This document shows, one piece after another, positions 1 to 7,084 of a DNA stretch of 64,000 nucleotides. The notes below the pieces were generated by a model. That model made no database searches. It had not been told where the DNA came from and saw only the letters and a program-made list of their open reading frames with translations. Numbering within the stretch: the first letter of the stretch is position 1; every line of letters starts with the position of its first letter. The DNA is from UBA4810 sp002479215. Lineage in GTDB: Bacteria; Desulfobacterota; Syntrophia; Syntrophales; Smithellaceae. A program made the translations under genes and the position numbers. The stretch covers positions 1 through 64,000 of the forward strand of contig JBEKVB010000012.1 in NCBI GenBank assembly GCA_049514435.1. The letters are read 5' to 3'.

Positions 1-224
1 GACGGCTGCACAACAACGCTGTCACGTGTCTGCTCATACCCGCGCCAGATATAGGCGTTCAGTACACTTAAATCTAGCTCTCCCGTCACCTTATCTTCCT
101 CCTGGGCTTGCTCAACAGGCTTCTGGTCAGTCTTTATTTCATCAGCTACAGAAACTAATGGCAATGCGATGATTGCAAGCATAAGAAGAATTATCGGAAG
201 CAATTTTTTTCTAAAATTTTTCAT
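1..224 (-). CDS. Outer-membrane barrel (TorF/Gcw_chp-like) protein, N-terminal part
   Basis: Only the first 74 codons are inside the window; the gene continues past base 1. The start at 224 follows a GGAG ribosome-binding site. The product begins with a Sec signal peptide (basic MKNFRKK, hydrophobic stretch, cleavage near SVADE), a short charged linker, and then GELDLSVLNAYIWRGYEQ, which resembles the first strand of TorF/Gcw_chp-type putative porins that often carry a YVWRG motif. It lies 75 bp downstream of kdpC on the same strand, so it is probably the last gene of the kdp operon and may form an outer-membrane route for ions. Family assignment is an inference from a short fragment. Confidence 0.55.
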   Translation of the reverse strand, partial: MKNFRKKLLPIILLMLAIIALPLVSVADEIKTDQKPVEQAQEEDKVTGELDLSVLNAYIWRGYEQTRDSVVVQP

Positions 225-299
225 GTTATCAAGAATCTCCTTTATAAATTCTGATTTATTGGGGGCCTTTGGCTCCGCATGGGTATTGTACCTGAACGA

Positions 300-1313
300 C
301 TATAGTGCCCCGTACCGTTTGCGCAGTTCGAGATTAATTTCCAACACATTAACAAACTTCTCACCTACTATCCCTCCCCACGGAGCCACGGATTTTTCCT
401 GCAATATCTGCCCGATCTCCTGGCGGATTTTATCCGGATCGCGTTTTGTATTCGCCGCCCACTTAGCGGCCACCCGGTCAAGTTGAAATTGTGCGTTTTG
501 CAGAGTGATATGAGGATCAAGCCCGGAGCCGGAAGCAGTCACCAAATCACCCGGAACGTCTTGAAGAACGATATCGGGATGATCATCCCGCCACATATCG
601 AAGAAGACTGATTGGATATCCTGACCTACACTGACCGGCTCTATCTTCTTTTCAGTTTTGCCGTTGGTAGCTGTTCTCGTGACGAGCGAGGGAAATTTTC
701 CGGGGTACTTTTGCGAAATATTTTCAAAAAATACTACAGCCAGATCGACGGCCTTCGGCTGAGGGGTTCCCGGATTATCCTTGATAAAACCGGCAACCAG
801 ATCCGGATGCATTTTCGCCCAATCATCCACAAAGGCTCCCTGAGCAGGATCGGCTTTGATCCAAGCCTGGGCAAGCGAATTGTGCAGGTCCGCCCACTGG
901 GCTACTATGCCCGGTTTGCCGTGGAATAAATCCTTTCGAAACCATGCTTCTATATCAGGGGCCACAAGCTGACCGGTTTGGGGACCGCTTTGATATTTTA
1001 CAAGCGGGCCGAGGGTGCGGGCCACGCGATCCCGCAATGCATAATTGGAGGGGGCTAACGCTGACGAGGCCGAGGCAGACGCATCATAGGATGCCGCCGA
1101 GGGACGGGGTTGAAAGTATTCGTCCTTCGTAAACGGCTGTGCTATCAATCGTGATCCGACAGGTTTGCCGTCCGGGCCCTGCAGAATGCTGCCGTTTGCC
1201 TGGAACGGAAAAATAGTCTGGCCAATCGCCCACAATGCCAACGGATAAAGAACACTGCAGATCAATACTGAAACCACTAATAAAAATAGACTTTTTGACA
1301 GGTATTTTACCAT
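300..1313 (-). CDS. kdpC: Potassium-transporting ATPase subunit KdpC, long form
   Basis: KdpC is the single-span subunit that stabilises the KdpFABC K+-uptake ATPase in the inner membrane. One N-terminal membrane segment (about residues 5-27) is followed by the periplasmic signature with FxPRPSAASYDASASASSALAPSN near 65-90. The C-terminal motif ASGSGLDPHIT, normally near residue 130, here lies near 265. The protein is 337 residues against about 190 in E. coli; the excess sits in one block between the two signatures and is rich in Trp, Asp and Pro. The start at 1313 is preferred over the ATG at 1319 because only it has proper spacing from AAGGAG. It follows kdpB with a gap of about 20 bp. Confidence 0.93.
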   Translation of the reverse strand: MVKYLSKSLFLLVVSVLICSVLYPLALWAIGQTIFPFQANGSILQGPDGKPVGSRLIAQPFTKDEYFQPRPSAASYDASASASSALAPSNYALRDRVARTLGPLVKYQSGPQTGQLVAPDIEAWFRKDLFHGKPGIVAQWADLHNSLAQAWIKADPAQGAFVDDWAKMHPDLVAGFIKDNPGTPQPKAVDLAVVFFENISQKYPGKFPSLVTRTATNGKTEKKIEPVSVGQDIQSVFFDMWRDDHPDIVLQDVPGDLVTASGSGLDPHITLQNAQFQLDRVAAKWAANTKRDPDKIRQEIGQILQEKSVAPWGGIVGEKFVNVLEINLELRKRYGAL

Positions 1314-1332
1314 GATCATTCTCCTTAAAATA

Positions 1333-3483
1333 TCAATTAACCAACCGCATACTCACCATTACCAGATCAATTACCTTGATCCCGATAAATGGTATTATTA
1401 CCCCGCCCAGTCCCCAGTTCAGCAGATTTCTGCGTAACAGGGCATCGGCGCCGAGCGCCCGGTAAGACACTCCCTTAAGAGCAATAGGGATGAGCGCGGG
1501 AATGATAAGCGCATTAAAAATCACGGCCGACAGGATGGCAGAGGTTGGAGAATGCAGATGCATTATATCGATCACTTTGAGCCAAGGCAGGGTCCCGGCA
1601 AATAATGCCGGAATAATGGCAAAGTATTTCGCCACATCATTGGCAATCGAAAAAGTTGTCAGGGATCCTCTGGTAATCAGGAGCTGCTTTCCGATCTCCA
1701 CGACCTCAATGACTTTGGTGGGGTCGCTGTCCAAATCGACCATGTTCGCCGCGTCTTTAGCTGCCTGGGTGCCGGCGTTCATGGCGAGGGCCACGTCGGC
1801 CTGAGCCAGAGCCGGGGCGTCATTAGTACCGTCGCCCATCATGGCCACTAGTTTCCCTTCTGCCTGCTGCTGGCGGATGTAAGCAAGCTTAGTTTCGGGC
1901 GTTGCCTGGGCAAGAAAGTCATCAACCCCCACCTGGGCCGCAATGCTCGCTGCTGTCAGGGGGTTATCTCCGGTTATCATAACAGTACGCAGTCCCATCC
2001 TTCTTAGTCGCTCGAAGCGCTCATTCATGTGGGGTTTCAAAATATCCTCGAGGACGACTACACCAACGATAGCCGCGCCATCAGCAACAACCAGCGGAGT
2101 CGCGCCTTTGCTGGCGACCCTCTGTACAATTGTGCTGAGATCACCCGGCTCACTGCCGTGGCTGACCCCGATGAACTGGAGAATGGCATCCGGGGCCCCT
2201 TTGCGGATCTGCCGCCCATCCGGAAGATTAATTCCGCTCATCCGCGTTTGAGCCGTGAACGGTACAAATTGAGCATCAGGCGGTGTATTAACCCGGCTCC
2301 CGGTTTGCTTCTCAAATAAACTAACTATGCTCTTACCCTCGGGCGTTTCATCGGCAGCAGATGCCAGGGCAGACAGTCGTCCCACATCGTCAGCCGAATA
2401 GTTCCCTATAGGTAAAAATATTGTCGCTCTTCGGTTCCCCAGCGTTATCGTACCTGTCTTATCCAGCAGCACGATATCTACATCTCCGGCCAGTTCGACC
2501 GCCTTGCCGCTTTTGGAAATAATGTTGGCTTGCAGGGCCCGGTCCATTCCCGCTATTCCGATAGCTGCGAGCAGTGCGCCAATCGTCGTGGGAATGAGGC
2601 AGACCAGGAGAGCGATGAGAGTCGGCACATCCGTACCGAGACTCCGCAGTGGTTCCTTAAGGCCTAGGTAGCCCGCCATGTATTGCTCGGCATTCCACGC
2701 CATCGGCCAGAGCGCAATCACCACGATCAGGAAAACCAGCGAAAATGCTGAAAGCACCAAGGTGAGCGCGATTTCGTTTGGAGTCCGCTGGCGGATAGCG
2801 CCCTCGACAAGGGCGATCATCCGGTCCAGGAAGGAGTCACCGGCGCCGCTGGTAATCCGGACGACAATACGATCGGATAATACGAGCGTGCCCCCGGTCA
2901 CACCAGATCTGTCGCCGCCGGTCTCACGAATGACCGGGGCGGATTCACCTGTGATTGCGGACTCGTCAATCGAGGCAATTCCTTCGATGATCTCCCCGTC
3001 TCCGGGAATCATCTGTCCGGCCTTCACAATCACCTTATCTCCCGGCTTAAGAACTGCCGAGGAAACCTCCTCTATTTTACCCGTCTCAGTCAAGTGATAA
3101 GCTGTCGTGTCATGGCGGGCTCGCCTGAGAGATTGAGCCTGGGCCTTGCCGCGGGCCTCGGCCAACGCTGTAGCAAAATTAGCAAACAGCACGGTCAAGA
3201 AAAGCCAGATATCGACCGCGATAAAATAGCTTACCGGCGCCACGCTGATTGCCCCGCCCCATAATGCCCGGATAATGTATAACAGGGTCAGAATGGCTCC
3301 GACCTCGACTACGAACATCACCGGGTTTTTCCATTGAATATCCGGCCTCAGCATTACAATCGCCTGCTTCAATGCCGGAATTGCCATTTCCTTCTTTAGC
3401 AGGGCAAATTTTTTCGCCCGACGCGGCGTCTGCGATTGCTCCACCGGAAACTGGCTCTCTCCTTTGTCAGATACTTTGCTCAT
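1333..3483 (-). CDS. kdpB: Potassium-transporting P-type ATPase subunit KdpB
   Basis: KdpB is the ATP-hydrolysing subunit of KdpFABC, an inner-membrane high-affinity K+ pump. The 716-residue product has the TGES actuator motif at about 178-181, the phosphorylated aspartate D341 in DKTGT, and the MxGDGTNDAPAL hinge in the P domain. Several membrane helices flank these, including the ALLVCLIPTTIGALL helix. An N-terminal extension of roughly 35 residues with basic charge precedes the usual start. The ATG at 3483 has an AAAAGGAG site. It sits between kdpA and kdpC in the standard order. No missing catalytic residue was seen. Confidence 0.97.
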   Translation of the reverse strand: MSKVSDKGESQFPVEQSQTPRRAKKFALLKKEMAIPALKQAIVMLRPDIQWKNPVMFVVEVGAILTLLYIIRALWGGAISVAPVSYFIAVDIWLFLTVLFANFATALAEARGKAQAQSLRRARHDTTAYHLTETGKIEEVSSAVLKPGDKVIVKAGQMIPGDGEIIEGIASIDESAITGESAPVIRETGGDRSGVTGGTLVLSDRIVVRITSGAGDSFLDRMIALVEGAIRQRTPNEIALTLVLSAFSLVFLIVVIALWPMAWNAEQYMAGYLGLKEPLRSLGTDVPTLIALLVCLIPTTIGALLAAIGIAGMDRALQANIISKSGKAVELAGDVDIVLLDKTGTITLGNRRATIFLPIGNYSADDVGRLSALASAADETPEGKSIVSLFEKQTGSRVNTPPDAQFVPFTAQTRMSGINLPDGRQIRKGAPDAILQFIGVSHGSEPGDLSTIVQRVASKGATPLVVADGAAIVGVVVLEDILKPHMNERFERLRRMGLRTVMITGDNPLTAASIAAQVGVDDFLAQATPETKLAYIRQQQAEGKLVAMMGDGTNDAPALAQADVALAMNAGTQAAKDAANMVDLDSDPTKVIEVVEIGKQLLITRGSLTTFSIANDVAKYFAIIPALFAGTLPWLKVIDIMHLHSPTSAILSAVIFNALIIPALIPIALKGVSYRALGADALLRRNLLNWGLGGVIIPFIGIKVIDLVMVSMRLVN

Positions 3484-3543
3484 ATTGTACTCCTTTTATG
3501 CAATTCACAATTCTTATCAGAACTCCTCGATTTTCCGCTTTTG

Positions 3544-5373
3544 TCAGCCGCCGAAAGGTATGGGCCCCAAGTGCTCTGCTATTGGCCCCAACACGGCAAC
3601 AGGCAAAAAGAGCAGGGCGCCGACAATGACGATTGTTCCCAGTAGAAGCACTCCAAACGTGAGGGTATCATCGCGCAGGGTTCCCAGACCAAACGGGCTC
3701 GATTTCTTCGCGCCAAGATATGCCGCCATGGCGATTGGCGCAATAATCGGCAGATAGCGGCTGATAAGCATTACCAGGCCCGCCGCGATATTCCACGCGA
3801 TAGCGGTCGGCGCGGGGTTAGGATTGTTCGCGAAACCATAGACTACCCCCAGGCCATCAAAGGCCGAGCCGTTGTTGGCGGATGCCGAGGAGAACTGGTA
3901 GAGCATCTGGGAGAAACCATGGGCGCCAGGATTGCTGATGGCCTGAAGGCCCCAGTCCGTCGCCGCAAAGAGTCCGGTTGGTAGAAGAATCATCAGCGGG
4001 TGAACCAGCAGGGCAATTATGGCGAGTTTTACTTCGCGGGCTCCGATTTTCTTTCCCAGGTACTCGGGCGTTCGTCCCACCATCATGCCGGCTATAAAGA
4101 TTCCGATGATTATGTACAGTAGCATATTAATCATGCCCACCCCTTTGCCACCGAAGATGCAGTTGAGCCACATCCCCACCATTGGCGATAGGGCGGCAAG
4201 AGGATTCAGGCTGTCGGCCTCCGCGTTGACTGCGCCGCACGTCACATCGGTTGTGACCGCCGCATAAGTAGCCCCTGCCGCGGTTCCGAAGCGCATCTCT
4301 TTACCTTCCAGATTGCCCAGGTTCTGATCGACCGGCAGGCCGGCGACCGCCGGCATGGTCATGATGCGTTTTCCGCCCGGGGCGGTTGCACTCGGAATTT
4401 CGAATGTTTTTTCCATAGGATGGCTAATTAATCCCGGATTGGGTTTCAGTGTGTCATAGTAAACTGACCAGGCGATGGTGCCGGCCATCATCAGCAGCAT
4501 CACCGAAAAGATGACGAGGGAGTGCCGTCGTCGAGAGAGCATGCGACCGTACATCAATACCAGTGCGAACGGGAACATCATCATGGACAGACAGTTCAGG
4601 AAGTTGGTCAATCCGGTGGGATTTTCAAATGGGTGGGCGGAGTTCATACTGAAAAATCCACCGCCATTAGTCCCGAGCATTTTGATGGACTCAAAGGCCG
4701 CCACCGGTCCGACTACAATGGTCTGTTGCTTGGCCTCGCCTTTGTCCGTGGTTCCCATGGCTGCAGCTTCGAGGGTTGAGACCTGATACGAGCTTTTTAA
4801 GGTCATCGGGCTGCCCTGCACCATAAACACGAAGGCGATGACAAAGGCAACCGGCACGAACATGTAAACCAACACCCGCCACATATCTAGAAAGAAATTC
4901 CCGAGCAACGAATCGCTGCGCAGGGCCCTTATTACCGCGCAAAGTGCGCTCAGGCCGACCGCGGCCGATACAAAGAGCATGGTGATACCAAAGAAAATCT
5001 GGCTGAAGTTCGACAGATGCACGTCCCCGGCATAGTGCTGAAGGTCGGTGTTCGTCATGAACGAGGTCACGGCTTGAAAGATGGTACTGGGAAAGAGCAT
5101 CCCTTTGTCATCCGGATTCAACGGCATCCAGGGCTGAAGCGCCAGAACTACGTAGCCGAAAATGAACAGGACAGTGTTAAAAAGCAACAGGGAACCAGCA
5201 TACTGTTTCCAGTTTTGAGACCCGCTGTCCAAGCGTCGTTCGAACCAGCGCAGTACTGGCAGTGGCCTGTATTTTCCGTCCATTATCCACGCCATATATC
5301 GGCTAAGGGGAAAAGCAATCAGGGTTGCCGTTACAAGAAGCAAAAAAGGTAAAATCCAAATTTTAGTAAACAT
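3544..5373 (-). CDS. kdpA: Potassium-transporting ATPase subunit KdpA
   Basis: KdpA is the K+-selective channel-like subunit, related to Trk/Ktr transporters. The 609-residue protein contains the four filter-like loops: TSFMTNTDLQHY, GTNGGGFFSMNSAHPFENP, TTDVTCGAVNAEADSLNPLA, and ASANNGSAFDG, separated by hydrophobic helices. The ATG at 5373 follows AAGAGGAG. It is co-directional with kdpF upstream and kdpB downstream (60 bp gap). Its N-terminus (FPLSRYMAWIMDG) is homologous to the orphan mini-ORF at 5824-5937, so two KdpA starts exist in one transcript. The gene itself looks intact. Confidence 0.97.
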   Translation of the reverse strand: MFTKIWILPFLLLVTATLIAFPLSRYMAWIMDGKYRPLPVLRWFERRLDSGSQNWKQYAGSLLLFNTVLFIFGYVVLALQPWMPLNPDDKGMLFPSTIFQAVTSFMTNTDLQHYAGDVHLSNFSQIFFGITMLFVSAAVGLSALCAVIRALRSDSLLGNFFLDMWRVLVYMFVPVAFVIAFVFMVQGSPMTLKSSYQVSTLEAAAMGTTDKGEAKQQTIVVGPVAAFESIKMLGTNGGGFFSMNSAHPFENPTGLTNFLNCLSMMMFPFALVLMYGRMLSRRRHSLVIFSVMLLMMAGTIAWSVYYDTLKPNPGLISHPMEKTFEIPSATAPGGKRIMTMPAVAGLPVDQNLGNLEGKEMRFGTAAGATYAAVTTDVTCGAVNAEADSLNPLAALSPMVGMWLNCIFGGKGVGMINMLLYIIIGIFIAGMMVGRTPEYLGKKIGAREVKLAIIALLVHPLMILLPTGLFAATDWGLQAISNPGAHGFSQMLYQFSSASANNGSAFDGLGVVYGFANNPNPAPTAIAWNIAAGLVMLISRYLPIIAPIAMAAYLGAKKSSPFGLGTLRDDTLTFGVLLLGTIVIVGALLFLPVAVLGPIAEHLGPIPFGG

Positions 5374-5412
5374 AATTTAACTCCTCTTAATTTTTACGTC
5401 TTATTTATCTGA

Positions 5413-5493
5413 TCAGAACCATTCCGGCCGCACTAGGCTCACGACCAAGTAAACGAAAACAAAGACCGCTATTACTGCTGTCAAGTAGATCAT
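5413..5493 (-). CDS. kdpF: KdpF small membrane subunit
   Basis: A 26-codon gene encodes one hydrophobic helix followed by a short RPEWF tail, the usual form of KdpF, the lipid-like stabiliser of the KdpABC complex. It starts at 5493 after an AAAGAGGTGG site and stops 40 bp before kdpA. The position immediately upstream of kdpA and the length (E. coli KdpF is 29 residues) support the call. Confidence 0.88.
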   Translation of the reverse strand: MIYLTAVIAVFVFVYLVVSLVRPEWF

Positions 5494-5512
5494 AACTTCC
5501 ACCACCTCTTTT

Positions 5513-5608
5513 TTATATTTTCTCGCAAGCTTTCATAAAAAGGAAACAAAGTCCCATAACCGCTATGCCCAAGAAGAACATCACGGGCAACCAAAATCCA
5601 AGATTCAT
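5513..5608 (-). CDS. 31-residue membrane peptide upstream of kdpF
   Basis: A short gene with an AAGGAGG ribosome-binding site starts at 5608 and ends 19 bp before kdpF. The product is one hydrophobic helix (FWLPVMFFLGIAVMGLCFLF) ending in KACEKI. From memory, similar peptides occur upstream of kdpF/kdpA in other bacteria, but this could not be searched. The strong ribosome-binding site and tight spacing argue that it is translated. It may be an additional small subunit or a translation-coupling leader; the function is unknown. Confidence 0.65.
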   Translation of the reverse strand: MNLGFWLPVMFFLGIAVMGLCFLFMKACEKI

Positions 5609-5823
5609 TATAATTTTTCCTCCTTAGTTCTGTGATATTGCCTTCCGGGAAATAATCCAAGTCCCGATCAGGCGAGCGAATAATAATCAAAGAAATGTAA
5701 ATTGGGCGTAAAAAAATCATTCATAAGCATAAAGATTTTGTAAAAATTCGCACTTGTCTGAATTAGTTTTTAAAAGAATAACCTTTTATAATTTTCTCTC
5801 ACAATTACTATTCCTTCAATCAA

Positions 5824-5937
5824 TTAACTTATTAACCTTTTGTCGAACACCCGCGCCATATATTCTCCCAAAGGGAGAGCCAATATCGTTAAGATTAACG
5901 GAAATAACGTAAGGCATAACCAGTCGTTCGTTGTCAT
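5824..5937 (-). CDS. KdpA N-terminal-like mini-ORF (37 residues)
   Basis: The ORF starts at 5937 after a perfect AAAGGAGG site and ends with TAA at 5824. Its product matches the N-terminal helix of KdpA: hydrophobic LTLFPLILTILALPL followed by GEYMARVFDK, equivalent to the PLSRYMAWIMDGK segment of the full kdpA downstream. No continuation of KdpA is visible in any frame after the stop. It lies between the c-di-AMP riboswitch and the rest of the kdp operon. It may be the remnant of a second kdpA copy, a translated leader peptide, or a small subunit. The strong ribosome-binding site favours translation. Confidence 0.55.
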   Translation of the reverse strand: MTTNDWLCLTLFPLILTILALPLGEYMARVFDKRLIS

Positions 5938-6095
5938 TTAAACCTCCTTTTGTTTTGCGCCATTTTTCAACGTGGCAAAAAATAACAAAACAACACAGCC
6001 GATCAAGCCCCGGAGTGCCATATATAAAAATTAAAATAATTATGAAGAGTTGGATAAGAAGGCAAATCAATAAAAGTCATTGGAGAACCAAAGAC

Positions 6096-6119
6096 AAGCG
6101 GGCACAGTGATGCACGCTT
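6096..6119 (-). terminator. Possible expression-platform hairpin after the riboswitch
   Basis: On the minus strand, AAGCG-t-GCA pairs with TGC-c-CGCTT around a 6-nt loop, followed by a weak T-containing stretch (GTCTTTGG). It lies about 55 bp downstream of the ydaO core, where the attenuator of this OFF-switch class is normally found. The T-run is poor, so it is only a candidate. Confidence 0.3.
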
Positions 6120-6164
6120 TTCAGCAAAAGACAATTGCCGTAGAATTGACGAAAGAAGAACAGG

Positions 6165-6302
6165 CATTTCTTCTTTATCCTCCCATACGCCGACGAGGTT
6201 AGCTGACGGGCTCGGACATGGAAGTGTCCCCTTCTTCACTCGCTAAGAAATTCGCCCCGAAACACTTGGTTCCCCCGCATCCAACGCTGATGGATTTAGG
6301 CA
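6165..6302 (-). promoter_or_regulatory. c-di-AMP riboswitch (ydaO/yuaA class)
   Basis: Read on the minus strand, the segment holds the conserved blocks of the ydaO/yuaA c-di-AMP riboswitch in order: GCGGGGGAACCA, TTTCGGGGCGAAT, GGGGACACTTCC, and CCGAGCCCGTCAGCTAACC followed by TCGTCGGCGTATGGGAGGAT. The known class turns off K+ importers and osmolyte or cell-wall genes when c-di-AMP is high. Here it lies just after a promoter and upstream of the whole kdp set, so high c-di-AMP (a sign of enough K+) should lower Kdp expression. Recognition is from consensus blocks seen by eye; no covariance model was run. Confidence 0.9.
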
Positions 6303-6322
6303 TCGTTAAAACATTGTCGAGC

Positions 6323-6351
6323 TAGCTATGCTCTTTTTAGATGACTGTCAA
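6323..6351 (-). promoter_or_regulatory. Promoter for the kdp leader
   Basis: On the minus strand a perfect TTGACA (6351-6346) is followed after 17 bases by TAGCTA, a weak -10 (an alternative CATAGC lies two bases nearer). Transcription would start near 6316, about 15 bases before the first conserved block of the riboswitch, which fits an untranslated leader beginning with the aptamer. Confidence 0.5.
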
Positions 6352-6649
6352 GTGATATTTGCCGTACATTTTTGTATTATTTCTTTATCCTTTTTGAGTT
6401 TGACATTCCTTTGATTTGGTTTGATGGATACAGTTCTAAAGTCTTTGCAATAATCTGCACTGTAATCATTTCCAGTGATGCTCAGTAGAAATTCTGCCCC
6501 TGATTTTAAAGGTAAGCAGGTGTTTTCGGTGAGTGCTTTTTCGTGAAGTCGCGAGTCTTAAGATTCCTGCAAATATGCAACACTCCAAACTGGTAATGGT
6601 TAAAATATTTTTCGCCTATTCACCCAAAAGAATCTCTATCTCATTCCTC

Positions 6650-6678
6650 TTGACAAGTGATCATTCATTTCCTATATA
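6650..6678 (+). promoter_or_regulatory. Sigma70-type promoter of the zinc-uptake cluster
   Basis: TTGACA at 6650-6655 and TATATA at 6673-6678 are separated by 17 bases. Transcription would start near 6685, shortly before the ATG at 6719, and argues against the longer upstream reading frame that begins at 6533. No clear Zur operator could be recognised. Confidence 0.6.
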
Positions 6679-6718
6679 CTTTTGCAAAGAAGAATTTGTT
6701 TATCCGGCGTATAAAAAA

Positions 6719-7015
6719 ATGACGACCATTTCCCCAGTAAAGCATAAAAATATATTTTTATTTCTTGCGATCGTGTTTCTATTTGCCTTCCTGGCAATTA
6801 CTTTCCATCATCATGATGATGGGTGTCAACATTTTGAATGTTCATTATGTATTGCCGCAAATTTATTTTCCTCCGGCAATTTAGAAATTCACGAATCTTT
6901 TGTTTTCTATCCAACAACTACTTATCTTCACCAGCCTGAAGAACCCTTTCATCAGGCTTTATCCAAATTTCCCGTATATTCCGACCGGGCTCCGCCAGTT
7001 TCTTTATCTTCGTAG
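6719..7015 (+). CDS. His/Cys-containing small membrane protein of the metal-uptake cluster
   Basis: A 98-residue product with one hydrophobic segment (FLFLAIVFLFAFLAITF) directly followed by HHHDDGCQHFECSLCIAA, a patch of four His and three Cys that could bind Zn or another metal. A soluble C-terminal part of about 50 residues follows. The start at 6719 is chosen because the promoter at 6650-6678 lies inside the longer frame; the ribosome-binding site is weak. It resembles the short DUF2946-like proteins found near metal transporters, but no family is claimed with certainty. It is the first gene of a run ending in a ZnuABC-type transporter, which suggests a role in metal handling at the membrane. 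Confidence 0.55.
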   Translation: MTTISPVKHKNIFLFLAIVFLFAFLAITFHHHDDGCQHFECSLCIAANLFSSGNLEIHESFVFYPTTTYLHQPEEPFHQALSKFPVYSDRAPPVSLSS

Positions 7016-7084
7016 TTCCAATCAATATCCGTAAAAAAACGCATTACTGACATGCATTCTTTATAGAATGAAGGAGGTGTGTGC

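Noticed and set aside
6003..6239. 78-codon minus-strand ORF in the kdp leader
   Set aside because: It overlaps the c-di-AMP riboswitch blocks and has no protein-like features.
6533..6718. Long N-terminal extension of the His/Cys membrane peptide
   Set aside because: The extension contains a good TTGACA-17-TATATA promoter and has no ribosome-binding site; the start at 6719 fits better.
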